Positions 44,237 to 52,867 of a stretch of DNA of 64,000 nucleotides are shown here, piece by piece (position 1 is the first letter of the stretch; each line of letters starts with the position of its first letter). Made by a program: the position numbers and the translations under genes. The DNA is from Paenibacillus sp. OV219. GTDB lineage: Bacteria > Bacillota > Bacilli > Paenibacillales > Paenibacillaceae. Under the pieces are notes generated by a model that saw nothing but the letters and a program-made list of their open reading frames with translations, did no database searches and was not told the DNA's origin. Location of the stretch: contig NZ_FOCJ01000001.1 in the NCBI RefSeq assembly GCF_900110075.1, forward strand, positions 744,001 to 808,000. The letters run 5' to 3'.

Positions 44237-44406
44237 GTGTCGTAAAACTCCTTCTTCAAATGGGATGTTTGAAAATGGGTGTTTCGCCGAGTGCTGTCGA
44301 TTGCCGCATTGTATGAACAATGAAGGCCTAATATGCATGTTCAGCCGCAGGCATATTAGCGACAGTCTCTTGAGGGTGACACAAAACCGTTCCCATGTAT
44401 TCAACT
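44237..44406 (-). promoter_or_regulatory. Structured rpsD leader, probable S4 autoregulatory RNA
   Basis: The minus-strand leader folds into a three-way junction. Outer stem CTGTCG / CGACAG (44294-44365) encloses stems CTAATATGC / GCATATTAG (44328-44359) and CATTG / CAATG (44307-44322). It lies between the promoter and the ribosome binding site. In Bacillus S4 represses through its leader; identity with that element is inferred. Confidence 0.65.
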
Positions 44407-44412
44407 ATAAAT

Positions 44413-44440
44413 ATTATATAAATTCAGGGGGCAAAGTCAA
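44413..44440 (-). promoter_or_regulatory. rpsD promoter
   Basis: On the minus strand TTGACT (44435-44440) and TATAAT (44413-44418) are 16 nt apart. Transcription would start near 44406. Confidence 0.75.
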
Positions 44441-44591
44441 GCGGTTTGCGTTATAAAAGTGTAGGACAATTTATAACATTCATCTTTAGGTTGTAAGTCC
44501 TACTGAACGAGCTCTGGTAATCGTGCATTTACTCTACTAATCGGGTATAGTAATAGAATGGTCATGACTGACAACAAAGAGGTGGCTGCTT

Positions 44592-46448
44592 ATGGCAAGA
44601 AACAGTGACTCACAGTGGAAGATCGTATCGAAAAATGTGACACACAGCAAAGTGCAGCAGCCTAATCGAGAGCTCTTTCAAAGAGATGTACGTGAAAGGG
44701 ACGAGTATAACATTAACGAATTGCTGAAGGAGTGCTTCCAACAATGGCTGGAAGAGACGCAGCAGACACGCTCGCCGCTCCTCCATTCTTATTTGGAATT
44801 ATGCCAGGCTGACGGCCAACCGCTCATGCAAACAGGGCAAGCCAATCCAGTCGCATCGCATCCAGTCATAGAAGTGAAGATTACGATGCGATCAGACGAT
44901 ACTCAGCTGCTTGGCCTGCTACGTTTCAAGAAGCAGGAAATGAGCGATGAAGTGATCGCCCTCTTGCATGCTGCAGCGCTGCACATCAGACAAATCTTCT
45001 ATCACCGGTATGATCTGGACCAAGCCGCGCAGCTGCTTATGCAGCACCAGAGGCGCATGCTTGACGAAAGCAGCCGCGACGTCTTGTTCCTCATTGCCAA
45101 GCGTCTCCATGATCAGAATGACGTCTCCAGCGTCCTTCAAGTGCTTCTGGAAGACTTCGCACAGCTATACCCGTACGCCGAATTTCAGCTGTATCTTTCC
45201 CAAGACCATGTAAATGTGGATCCACGGGTAAAGCCACTACTTCTGCGGCACGCGTTGGAAGACCTGAATGCGAAGGCGTTCCTGACAGGCTTGCCGAATC
45301 AAATGGAGGACGAGCAGGGCAAGATCAAGCTCGCTGTTCCCATGTGCGGCAAACAAGCTGTGTACGGCGTTCTAAGCATCGGTATGCAGGTTGAACGATG
45401 GGACGAGTCCGAGCTGGACGCATTGATCATGCTTGCAGATACGGCAGGCTCGGCATTCGAGAACGCAAAACTGTTCGAGCAATCTAATTTGCTAATTAGT
45501 GAGCTCCAGCTTATAAACGAATTAACGAAGCGGCTTAATCAATCGCTGCGGCTAAGCGAAGTGTTTGAGTTTGCCGTCAGTGAGCTGCTTTCTATATTTA
45601 AGGCGGATTACTGCAATATTTTGCAATTAAATAATGATGGAAAGTTTCAAGTTGTCGCGAGCAACTTGCCGCAAGAGGCGAATGAGTCGTATTCCACAAG
45701 ATACGGATTTTGCGGAATGGTATACAGCACGAAAGAACCACTCATTATTGCCGATTATTGGTCCACGCGCATCGTCGATTCAAAGCTGATGGACGCGACC
45801 GGCTCAAGATCGCTTATCGCCGCGCCTTTAATGGCTGGATCAGACGTCGTTGGCGTTATTATGGTCTCACATCAGAATGCGAATTATTTCTCCTATGAGA
45901 ACTACAAGCTGCTGCAAGTGCTGTCAACGCATATCGGGCTTGCAATCTCCAATGCGTCCTTGCATGCGGAGGTACGCCGAATGGTCATTACCGATAATCT
46001 GACCGGCTTGTATGCACGTCATTATTTGAACGAGAACATTCAAATTATGCAGCGCAAAGATCCCTACGGCTCACTCGTACTTGTAGATATTGATCATTTT
46101 AAGAAAGTGAATGACACTTACGGTCATTTGCATGGCGATAGCATCTTGGTGACGGTAAGCGAAGTGATCCGAGCATGTATCCGTGATAGCGATATTGCAG
46201 CAAGATGGGGTGGCGAGGAGCTTGCCGTATACTTGCCTAAGATACGTACAGCACAGGCTTATCGGATTGCGGAACGAATTCGCAGCATGGTGGAGCTTCA
46301 TACGACCCCGGTTGTAACGGTTTCATGCGGCTTGTCGGAGTGGACGTTTGAGGATGAGAAAATTAGTGTAGAATCCCTTTTCAATAAAGCGGACGTGGCC
46401 TTATATGAAGCGAAAAAGAAGGGCCGCAACTGCATCGTCATTGGTTAA
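44592..46448 (+). CDS. dgcP: GAF-GGDEF diguanylate cyclase (DgcP-like)
   Basis: Makes cyclic di-GMP from two GTP. The 618-residue soluble protein has GAF-like sensor regions (residues about 160-300 and 310-455; for example SLRLSEVFEFAVSELLSIFKADYCNIL) and a C-terminal GGDEF domain starting DNLTGLYARHYLNENI. The active site is GGEEL at 540-544, and an RxxD inhibitory site (RDSD, 531-534) sits five residues before it, so feedback inhibition is likely. In B. subtilis DgcP (YtrP) also lies near rpsD. No membrane helix is seen. Divergent from rpsD. Start ATG 44592 follows AGAGGTGG. Confidence 0.92.
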   Translation: MARNSDSQWKIVSKNVTHSKVQQPNRELFQRDVRERDEYNINELLKECFQQWLEETQQTRSPLLHSYLELCQADGQPLMQTGQANPVASHPVIEVKITMRSDDTQLLGLLRFKKQEMSDEVIALLHAAALHIRQIFYHRYDLDQAAQLLMQHQRRMLDESSRDVLFLIAKRLHDQNDVSSVLQVLLEDFAQLYPYAEFQLYLSQDHVNVDPRVKPLLLRHALEDLNAKAFLTGLPNQMEDEQGKIKLAVPMCGKQAVYGVLSIGMQVERWDESELDALIMLADTAGSAFENAKLFEQSNLLISELQLINELTKRLNQSLRLSEVFEFAVSELLSIFKADYCNILQLNNDGKFQVVASNLPQEANESYSTRYGFCGMVYSTKEPLIIADYWSTRIVDSKLMDATGSRSLIAAPLMAGSDVVGVIMVSHQNANYFSYENYKLLQVLSTHIGLAISNASLHAEVRRMVITDNLTGLYARHYLNENIQIMQRKDPYGSLVLVDIDHFKKVNDTYGHLHGDSILVTVSEVIRACIRDSDIAARWGGEELAVYLPKIRTAQAYRIAERIRSMVELHTTPVVTVSCGLSEWTFEDEKISVESLFNKADVALYEAKKKGRNCIVIG

Positions 46449-46464
46449 CGGATATAGAGCAGAG

Positions 46465-46497
46465 AACGGGAGCGCCTCAGGTGCTTCCGTTTTTTTG
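46465..46497 (+). terminator. Terminator of the diguanylate cyclase gene
   Basis: AACGGGAGCGCC pairs with GGTGCTTCCGTT and is followed by seven T. Confidence 0.9.
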
Positions 46498-46605
46498 TCG
46501 AAACGTAACCTTTTTCTGTCAGGATGGCGTTAGCCGTTTACACTTGCATAAAGCGAAGCTAGGCTACAGACGCTACAAGCAAAGTAATATGAGGAGGGAT
46601 CTCAG

Positions 46606-47346
46606 ATGAGAAAGATGCGAATAGTAACCTTTGGCTGTGTCCTGCTTATGCTGTCTGGATGTGGCAAAGCAGCTGACAATAAATCACCGCAGGAGCTGCT
46701 CTCCCTCTCGGTGTCTGGCTTATCTGGTGTTGATCGGTATGCTTTTACAGGAAAGACCGGCATTGGCTTTGGCAGTAGTGCGGCTGAGAGCAAAGCGACT
46801 TCGTTCGAAGGTACTGTCGAAAATCATAATCAGGTTCAGCTGAAAGCAAGTGAGAACGACACGTTGAGTTCAAATGTACGCCCACTCGAACTGCTCACTG
46901 AAGTGCAGAAGACTGCACAAACAACAGAACTCGTCGAATCAGAGTCTGGTACCCGGACTGCTGTGCTGCACATCAAGGCGAATGAGAAGCTTGTGAGCGA
47001 GAACTGGCGCAGTAAGCTGCGCAGTGAGTTCAGCGTGTTGGAGCAGAAGGTGCCTGCCGCCATTAGTGCCACGATGAAGAGTAAACAAGCGGTTGCTGCG
47101 AGCAAGAAGACAGAGCTTGAGAAGGCATGGCAAGAGGAGCTTACGAAGTCGAAGAGCCAGCTCGAGGTGATGCTGTCCACACTGCGCGTACAGTCGAATT
47201 ACCGGCTGATCATCGACCGGAACAAGCTGCTGCCACTTCAACTGGAGGAGCAGACAGTACTCCGCTACAAGGCGGAAGGCGCGCAGCAACAGGAATCGCG
47301 GAAGACGCTGGTCAAGTTCATGCGCCAGGGCGGGGGCAATCTATAG
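46606..47346 (+). CDS. Predicted lipoprotein, unknown function
   Basis: A 246-residue exported lipoprotein. The signal (MRKMRIVTFGCVLLMLSGC) has a lipobox LSGC with Cys19 as the lipidated residue. The mature part is rich in Ser, Glu and Lys; residues 150-200 form a likely coiled region (KQAVAASKKTELEKAWQEELTKSKSQLEVML). A YRLIIDRNKLLPLQLEEQTVLRY segment near the end is beta-rich, a little like outer-surface lipid-carrier folds. Not recognised. GAGGAGGGA precedes ATG 46606. Confidence 0.8.
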   Translation: MRKMRIVTFGCVLLMLSGCGKAADNKSPQELLSLSVSGLSGVDRYAFTGKTGIGFGSSAAESKATSFEGTVENHNQVQLKASENDTLSSNVRPLELLTEVQKTAQTTELVESESGTRTAVLHIKANEKLVSENWRSKLRSEFSVLEQKVPAAISATMKSKQAVAASKKTELEKAWQEELTKSKSQLEVMLSTLRVQSNYRLIIDRNKLLPLQLEEQTVLRYKAEGAQQQESRKTLVKFMRQGGGNL

Positions 47347-47417
47347 CTTCGTGCATCCGAGTCAAAAAAATGGTAGGATAGAATTGAAATTCTTAAACTT
47401 TGGAGGTTTTATTAACC

Positions 47418-48533
47418 ATGCGTGATCCCCGTATGCAGAAGCTTGCTCAGAACTTAGTTGGATACTCCATCAATGTACAGCCTGGAGAGAATGTCCTCAT
47501 TGATATGATTGGCTCAGAGCGTGAACTTGCAAAATGTATCGTTGAAGAAGTGGCTAAAGCAGGCGGACGCCCCTTTGTAGAAACAAGCGACCGTTCGGTG
47601 CTTCGTTCGATGCTGATGAACGCGACAGAAGAACAAATCAAGCTGTGGGCATCATTCGATTTGGATCGTATGAAAGCGATGCAAGGCTATATCGCGATCC
47701 GTTCCGGTGAGAATATTAATTCCCTTGCTGACGTGCCAAGCGACAAAATGCGTCTTTATGAGAAGCATTACCGTCATCCAATTCACTCTGAGCAGCGCGT
47801 AAAACATACCAAATGGGTTGTGCTTCGTTACCCGAATGATTCCATGGCGCAGCTTGCAAACATGAGCACAGAAGCTTTTGAAGACTTCTACTTCGATGTA
47901 TGTAATCTCGACTATGCGAAGATGGATAAAGCACAAGACCCACTGGCTGAGCTGATGGCGAAGACAGACAAAGTCCGCATCGTATCGCCAGGCACGGATT
48001 TGTCGTTCTCGATTAAAGGTATTGGCGCAAGTAAATGCTCCGGAGAACGCAACATCCCAGACGGCGAAGTGTTCAGTTGTCCGATCAAAGAATCCGTACA
48101 AGGCACAATTACATACAATGCGCCTTCGGTATATTCCGGTATTACGTTTGAGAACATCAAGTTCACGTTCAAGGACGGCAAAATCGTGGAAGCGACAAGC
48201 AACAATACCGAGAAGCTGAATGAAATTCTAGATACCGATGAAGGTGCTCGTTATATCGGTGAATTCAGCCTTGGCTTCAACCCGTACATTTTGCACCCAA
48301 TGAAAGATATTTTGTTCGATGAGAAAATTTCCGGCAGCTTGCACTTCACGCCAGGCCAAGCTTATGAAGAGACAGATAACGGAAACCGTTCAGCGGTTCA
48401 CTGGGATCTTGTCCTTATTCAAAGACCGGAATATGGCGGCGGAGAAGTGTACTTCGATGATCGTCTGATCCGTAAAGACGGCTTGTTCGTCATTCCAGAA
48501 TTGGCTGGGCTCAACCCTGATAGTTTGATGTAA
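47418..48533 (+). CDS. M29 family aminopeptidase (AmpS/AmpT)
   Basis: A 371-residue metallopeptidase that removes N-terminal amino acids in the cytoplasm. It begins MRDPRMQKLAQNLVGYSINVQPGENVLID and has the M29 metal region CSGERNIPDGEVFSCPIKESVQGTITYN, then YIGEFSLGFNP and SGSLHFTPGQAYEETDNGNRSAVHWDLV, which bear the Glu, His and Asp metal ligands. GGAGG at 47402-47406 fits ATG 47418. A 77-nt gap leads to the HPr-like gene, with no terminator between. Confidence 0.92.
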   Translation: MRDPRMQKLAQNLVGYSINVQPGENVLIDMIGSERELAKCIVEEVAKAGGRPFVETSDRSVLRSMLMNATEEQIKLWASFDLDRMKAMQGYIAIRSGENINSLADVPSDKMRLYEKHYRHPIHSEQRVKHTKWVVLRYPNDSMAQLANMSTEAFEDFYFDVCNLDYAKMDKAQDPLAELMAKTDKVRIVSPGTDLSFSIKGIGASKCSGERNIPDGEVFSCPIKESVQGTITYNAPSVYSGITFENIKFTFKDGKIVEATSNNTEKLNEILDTDEGARYIGEFSLGFNPYILHPMKDILFDEKISGSLHFTPGQAYEETDNGNRSAVHWDLVLIQRPEYGGGEVYFDDRLIRKDGLFVIPELAGLNPDSLM

Positions 48534-48610
48534 ATAAGTCTTGTATGTGACTTTAAATCGGGTTATGATGAGGAAGTTAGCGATTCTAACTAAATTATGG
48601 AGGGATTCCC

Positions 48611-48850
48611 ATGTCCAATAACGCGGCAATCGTAGATATTTCCCAAACGGCTAATAAATTCGTATCATCCATCGTACTTCAAGCCGAGAATAAATACATT
48701 GACGTTAAGAGTATTCTCGGTCTTTTCACAACATTGGTCGGCGGACTTTCCTACGAGCTTCACGTTCACGGCTCAGATGCAGAAGAAGCGAAAGCTGCTC
48801 TCTCTGAAGTGTTCGCGAAACATAATTTGAATGTTAAAGTTATTGAATAG
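48611..48850 (+). CDS. HPr/Crh-like protein lacking the phospho-His
   Basis: A 79-residue HPr-fold protein. Its body aligns without gaps to B. subtilis HPr from QTASKY to the C-terminus (here QTANKFVSS, then DVKSILGLF). The regulatory Ser46 equals Ser34 in VKSILG and is kept. The first HPr strand is missing, and His15, Arg17 and Pro18 are replaced (Asn3, Ala5, Ala6), so it cannot take phosphate from PtsI. This recalls Crh, which lacks the His and serves CcpA when Ser-phosphorylated. TGGAGGG precedes ATG 48611; no upstream start exists in frame, so the short N-terminus is real. Confidence 0.8.
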   Translation: MSNNAAIVDISQTANKFVSSIVLQAENKYIDVKSILGLFTTLVGGLSYELHVHGSDAEEAKAALSEVFAKHNLNVKVIE

Positions 48851-48872
48851 TAAGCTGCTATAGTGAACCTGG

Positions 48873-48909
48873 AAGCGCCTTTGCTGAATAATCAGCGGGG
48901 CGCTTTTTT
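48873..48909 (+). terminator. Terminator of the HPr-like gene
   Basis: AAGCGCC..GCTGA pairs with TCAGC..GGCGCTT and is followed by TTTTTT. Confidence 0.9.
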
Positions 48910-48991
48910 CGTTTGACCTTGTACATTACGTTCATTTCGACTAATATAAGATTATAAAATGTTTCGTAAGTAGCGCAGAAGGAGGAGTACG

Positions 48992-49273
48992 ATGTCTTCA
49001 TCCGATGTTCTTATTCACCTGCATCAAAAAGCGATCAATCTCCTTCACGAGGATGCCAATAAAATCGAGAAGTTAATCGAAGTGCAAATGGAAAATTTGG
49101 CAACGAGAAAATGTCCGCTATACGAAGAAGTGCTGGACACTCAAATATACGGTTTTTCCAAAGAAATCGATTTTGCAGTTCGAGCAGGACTTATTTCTGA
49201 AGTGGCAGGCAAAGAGATGATTAGCAAACTCGAGCGGAACTTGGCACAGCTCTATGAAGCACTAGGCAACTAA
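48992..49273 (+). CDS. ylaN: YlaN family protein (UPF0358)
   Basis: A 93-residue helical protein with the family signature KIEKLIEVQMENLATRKCPLYEEVLDTQIYGFSKEIDFAVRAGLIS. B. subtilis YlaN is important for growth under iron limitation and has been linked to Fur; this is family knowledge, not read here. GGAGGAG precedes ATG 48992. In Bacillus ylaN is next to ftsW (ylaO); here ftsW lies 1.8 kb downstream on the opposite strand. Confidence 0.92.
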   Translation: MSSSDVLIHLHQKAINLLHEDANKIEKLIEVQMENLATRKCPLYEEVLDTQIYGFSKEIDFAVRAGLISEVAGKEMISKLERNLAQLYEALGN

Positions 49274-49293
49274 CCGCTTAAATAGTGCGATGG

Positions 49294-49338
49294 TATCAGA
49301 TAAGTATAAAGAATACATAAATTTTATACGTTCTGATA
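49294..49338. repeat. Imperfect AT-rich inverted repeat after ylaN
   Basis: TATCAGA (49294-49300) and GTATAAA pair with TTTATAC and TCTGATA (49332-49338), making a long AT-rich hairpin just before a GC-rich terminator. Confidence 0.5.
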
Positions 49339-49343
49339 TTATA

Positions 49344-49380
49344 ACAAAGACGCTCCCTCATACGAGGGAGCGTCTTTGTT
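49344..49380. terminator. Bidirectional terminator, ylaN and cation exchanger
   Basis: ACAAAGACGCTCCCTC pairs perfectly with GAGGGAGCGTCTTTGT around ATAC. Confidence 0.9.
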
Positions 49381-49400
49381 ATATCGTTGGTTCGACTCGT

Positions 49401-50462
49401 CTACACGAGATAGAACGAGATGCCGAGGATAAGATAGACGATGAGGAGAAGCGCGCCTTCGTACCAGTTCGTCGTGCCGTCCTTCGAGATCGACTTGGCG
49501 ATAAAGACGGATACGCCGATGGCCGCAAGCTCAATCGGGCTGAAGACGATGTCCATCGTCTTTCCGAACAGTGCACTGACAAGAATAAGGACTGGTGCAA
49601 CGAATAGCGCGATCTGAAGGCTGCTTCCAACCGCGATTTCAACTGCAGCGCCGATCTTGTTCTTCATCGCTAGCATAACGGCTGCACTGTGCTCTGCGGC
49701 GTTACCGACAATGGCAATGAGGAATGCACCGACGAACACTTCTGAGAGCCCGAACTTGGCTGTGAACGAGTGCAATGTGCTAACTAGCCATTCAGAGACA
49801 AACGCGGTCATCAGGGTAGCCAAGACGAGATACATAATCGACTTGCCTTTGGACCAGGCAGGTTCTTCGCCATGATCTGGCGTCGTTTCTTCTTCGTCGG
49901 CCAAAATATCTTTGTGTGTCACCATCGAGAAGATGAGCCACAGTATGTAGGCGACAATCAGAATGCCAGCAATCGTTAAGCTAAGCATATTCGTCTTGTG
50001 CGTCGTGAAATGCTGTGTGGAGATAAAGATTGCCGGAATGCCAAGCGCGATAACGGCTAGAATCATCAAGGAAGAGTTATGGCTGGCAAGCTGTACATTG
50101 AAGCGTTGCTCTTTATATTTCAGGCCACCTAGCAGGACGCTGGCACCAAGAACAAGCAGCAGGTTACCGATGATGGAGCCGGTGATGCTCGCTTTAACCA
50201 TATCGAATAAGCCTTCGCGTACAAGGAAGATGGCGATAATGAGCTCAGCTGCGTTACCGAACGTGGCGTTCAAGAATCCGCCGAGCCGTTGTCCCGCATA
50301 GTGTGCCACGCTCTCTGTCGCTTTTCCGAGAAAACCGGCGACGAACAGAATCGCAGCTGCGGAAATAATAAATTCAATAATCGTTCCGAAGTGGGCGTAA
50401 TGGCTTATACCGCTGAGTACAAATAAAGATAGAAGCAATGTGAAAAACAATTTCTGGTTCAA
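49401..50462 (-). CDS. cax: Calcium/cation:proton exchanger (CaCA family, YfkE/ChaA type)
   Basis: A 353-residue membrane protein with about eleven helices. The two alpha-repeat motifs are GGFLNATFGNAAELIIAIFLV and VGAFLIAIVGNAAEHSAAVMLAM, each with the GNAAE cation-binding Glu. An acidic loop (DEEETTPDHGEEP) joins the halves. It expels Ca2+ in exchange for protons. TTG 50462 is chosen because AGAGGTG lies 8 nt upstream; ATG 50486 is in frame but upstream of that site. Length matches B. subtilis YfkE (351). Confidence 0.92.
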   Translation of the reverse strand: MNQKLFFTLLLSLFVLSGISHYAHFGTIIEFIISAAAILFVAGFLGKATESVAHYAGQRLGGFLNATFGNAAELIIAIFLVREGLFDMVKASITGSIIGNLLLVLGASVLLGGLKYKEQRFNVQLASHNSSLMILAVIALGIPAIFISTQHFTTHKTNMLSLTIAGILIVAYILWLIFSMVTHKDILADEEETTPDHGEEPAWSKGKSIMYLVLATLMTAFVSEWLVSTLHSFTAKFGLSEVFVGAFLIAIVGNAAEHSAAVMLAMKNKIGAAVEIAVGSSLQIALFVAPVLILVSALFGKTMDIVFSPIELAAIGVSVFIAKSISKDGTTNWYEGALLLIVYLILGISFYLV

Positions 50463-50626
50463 CGAAGCAGCACCTCTCTTAAGCATTTTGATGAAAATGG
50501 AAATCTGTTAACACTATAGCTGAAAATGGGTGTTGTGTAAACTTGTCGTCTCATCGTAACGATACCTTGATTCAAAAGTTGCGTTCTATTACAATGGAAA
50601 CATAAGGTGAACAAGGAGTGAGTGGC

Positions 50627-51007
50627 ATGACAGAAGAACTTCAAACAGGCATTATTCGTATTTCCGACGACGTAGTTGCCACGATCGCGGGATTGGCTGC
50701 ACTTGAAACTCCAGGTATTGCTGCGATGTCCGGAGGGATCTCTGAAGGATTAGCAAAGCGTCTGAGCGGAAAAAACGCACAAAAAGGCGTATCTGTTGAG
50801 GTTGGCCAGTTGGAAGCGGCAATCGATCTGCGCATTATTGTGAAATATGGCATCCCGATTCAGGAAGTATGCCGCCAATTGCAGGAGAATGTCCGCGAGA
50901 CGGTAACGAATATGACAGGCCTGCATGTAGTTGAGGTCAACATTAAGGTAGAAGGCGTTGCCTTCAAGGAAGATGAAGCACCAGAAGAAGCTGCGCGTCT
51001 GAAGTAA
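50627..51007 (+). CDS. Asp23/Gls24 family envelope stress protein
   Basis: A 126-residue DUF322 protein: IIRISDDVVATIAGLAALETPGIAAMSGG is the family start, followed by VSVEVGQLEAAIDLRIIVKYGIPIQEVCRQLQENVRETVTNMTGL and VNIKVEGV. Relatives (YloU, AmaP partner Asp23) sit at the membrane and respond to wall stress. AAGGAG fits ATG 50627 rather than GTG 50618. It lies alone, between cax and ftsW. Confidence 0.9.
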   Translation: MTEELQTGIIRISDDVVATIAGLAALETPGIAAMSGGISEGLAKRLSGKNAQKGVSVEVGQLEAAIDLRIIVKYGIPIQEVCRQLQENVRETVTNMTGLHVVEVNIKVEGVAFKEDEAPEEAARLK

Positions 51008-51027
51008 TCAGCTCGGTCCAAATGTCA

Positions 51028-51060
51028 AAAGGCATGCTCATATGAGCATGCCTTTTGTTT
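51028..51060. terminator. Bidirectional terminator, Asp23-family gene and ftsW
   Basis: CAAAAGGCATGCTCAT pairs perfectly with ATGAGCATGCCTTTTG, and both strands have T-rich tails. Confidence 0.92.
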
Positions 51061-52291
51061 ATTTACGAGCAGAGTGCTGCGGTCGTAAGGTTTGGGTGTG
51101 TTTGGCAGTTGTTCGTGATTGCTGCGGCTTCTCCGGGCGATTGTACTCGCGCGAAATGCTGAGCAACACGCCCATGCCAAGCAAGGAAACGATCAGTGAC
51201 GAACCGCCGTGGCTGATGAACGGGAGCGTGACCCCAGTAAGCGGAATCGCGCCAGTTACGCCGCCGATATTGACGAGTGCTTGTACCGCAAACAACCCGA
51301 TAATGCCGACGCCGACTATGGTGCCATACGTGTCCGGGCACCTCAGTGCGACAAGTAAACCTCGCCACAGGAAGAACAGATAGAAGAGCAGGAACAGCAA
51401 GCTTCCAATAAATCCGAATTCTTCGGCTATGACGGAGAAGATAAAATCACTGTACGCATAAGGCAAGTAGTGCAGCTTCTGGACGCTGTGTCCGAAGCCT
51501 GCGCCGGTAATGCTGCCATGTCCAAGCGCCTGCAGGGAGCGAGAAAGCTGATAGGTGCTGTTCTGCTCGTCCGATGTCGGATCCATAAACGCGGTAAATC
51601 GGTTAATCCGGTATTCCCAGCCCGTTGGATCCTTCATGATGGAGATGCTGGCCCATGCACCAACAAGTGACGAAATAATAATGCCTGCGAGAAACAGCTG
51701 CTTCAGGTTGGCGCCGCCTGCAACGATAATAATAAGCGAACAAGCACCAATGACGATACATGCGCCAAGATCGGGCTGCATCATAATAAGCCCGCAGATG
51801 AAACCGATGATGATGAAGACGGGAACGAGGCCTTTCTTGAAATCCCGAAAGTTATCGCCTTTCTTGGAGATCAAAGAGCCTAAATAAAGGATAAGTCCAA
51901 GCTTTGCAAATTCAGTCGGTTGTATGCCAAGAGAACCGACGCCAAACCAGCTGCGTGCGCCGTTCAATTCTTTCCCTATGAAAGGAACAAGAATGAGCAT
52001 AATCAGAACGGGGATAAAGTAGAGGATGAACCCTTTTTTAAAAACCGTATAGGGTATGTTCATGATGACGAACATGGAGACGATGCCCATAACGGCCCAA
52101 ATTAACTGGCGCTTCGTGAAATACAAGGCATCAAAATTGGAGCTTTTGGAAATGACCGCTGTGTTCGAGCTGGCGCTGAATACCATTACAAGGCCGAAGC
52201 CGACGAGCAGCAGCGTAAGAACGAGTAATAAGAAATCCGGCCTGCCGCGCAGGCCGTTATTCTTCTGTTTCATTGGTTGTTGTGGACTCAT
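51059..52291 (-). CDS. ftsW: FtsW/RodA family SEDS peptidoglycan polymerase
   Basis: A 410-residue membrane protein with ten helices. Family marks are NGARSWFGVGSLGIQPTEFAKLGLILYLG, MMQPDLGACIVIG, LPYAYSDFIFSVIAEEFGFIG (with the conserved Asp/Glu catalytic region), and the C-terminal GAIPLTGVTLPFISHGGSSLIV. FtsW makes septal peptidoglycan with a partner PBP. The basic tail (ISREYNRPEKPQQSRTTAKHTQ) is cytoplasmic. It follows yugN by 6 nt with a weak ribosome site, so coupling is likely. A RodA-type role in elongation is less likely but not excluded. Confidence 0.9.
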   Translation of the reverse strand: MSPQQPMKQKNNGLRGRPDFLLLVLTLLLVGFGLVMVFSASSNTAVISKSSNFDALYFTKRQLIWAVMGIVSMFVIMNIPYTVFKKGFILYFIPVLIMLILVPFIGKELNGARSWFGVGSLGIQPTEFAKLGLILYLGSLISKKGDNFRDFKKGLVPVFIIIGFICGLIMMQPDLGACIVIGACSLIIIVAGGANLKQLFLAGIIISSLVGAWASISIMKDPTGWEYRINRFTAFMDPTSDEQNSTYQLSRSLQALGHGSITGAGFGHSVQKLHYLPYAYSDFIFSVIAEEFGFIGSLLFLLFYLFFLWRGLLVALRCPDTYGTIVGVGIIGLFAVQALVNIGGVTGAIPLTGVTLPFISHGGSSLIVSLLGMGVLLSISREYNRPEKPQQSRTTAKHTQTLRPQHSARK

Positions 52292-52297
52292 CGCCCA

Positions 52298-52642
52298 TTA
52301 AGCAAGCAATTTCTTCAATTCTTGCAGACGTTGATTAGCAGAGTTAAGAATCGCTTGAGGTACTGGCGACTCATAATCCAAGCCGTGCGGGAATGTAGCG
52401 CGTCCGATATAGACGGATTCCACTTGAAGCACAGCGTGCGATGATTCCAGCTTGCCCTCAATTGCGCGGACATTGAAGCGCAGGAAGTAATCTTCGCGGT
52501 TAGTGCGGTCTTCCAGCTTCAAATCATAAGTAGCGCGATAATATTCCCATTGCCAGCGGACGAAGCCAAGCTTCTCCGAGGACTCGTCAAGATGCGCAAG
52601 GTCACTAGTCATGCCATTCAGGCCTGTATTCTCAATAATCAT
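52298..52642 (-). CDS. YugN-like family protein
   Basis: A 114-residue protein: MIIENTGLNGMTSDLAHLDESSEKLGFVRWQWEYYRATYDLKLED, then REDYFLRFNVRAIEGKLESSHAVLQVESVYIGRATFPHGLDYES, matching the YugN-like pattern. Function is unknown. AAGGAGG lies 11 nt upstream of ATG 52642; an in-frame TTG at 52663 precedes the site. Immediately upstream of ftsW, likely one transcript. Confidence 0.8.
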   Translation of the reverse strand: MIIENTGLNGMTSDLAHLDESSEKLGFVRWQWEYYRATYDLKLEDRTNREDYFLRFNVRAIEGKLESSHAVLQVESVYIGRATFPHGLDYESPVPQAILNSANQRLQELKKLLA

Positions 52643-52867
52643 GTGGGGTGCGTCCTCCTTCAAGCTTCAAAACAGGTTTTCTTCTTATCCATGATAGTAT
52701 TTTTCACCTGCTAGTGCAAGCCTTCCTCGTGCGACAACCATGCGCCAAAAGTGACATTTTATCGAAAAATGTTCCCATTATTTAACCAAAACGTATCTTT
52801 CGGTATCTTCTATCAGTCTGCTACAATAGGGAGATAAAGTCATTAGGGCGCAAGGAGGTTTGTTAGC

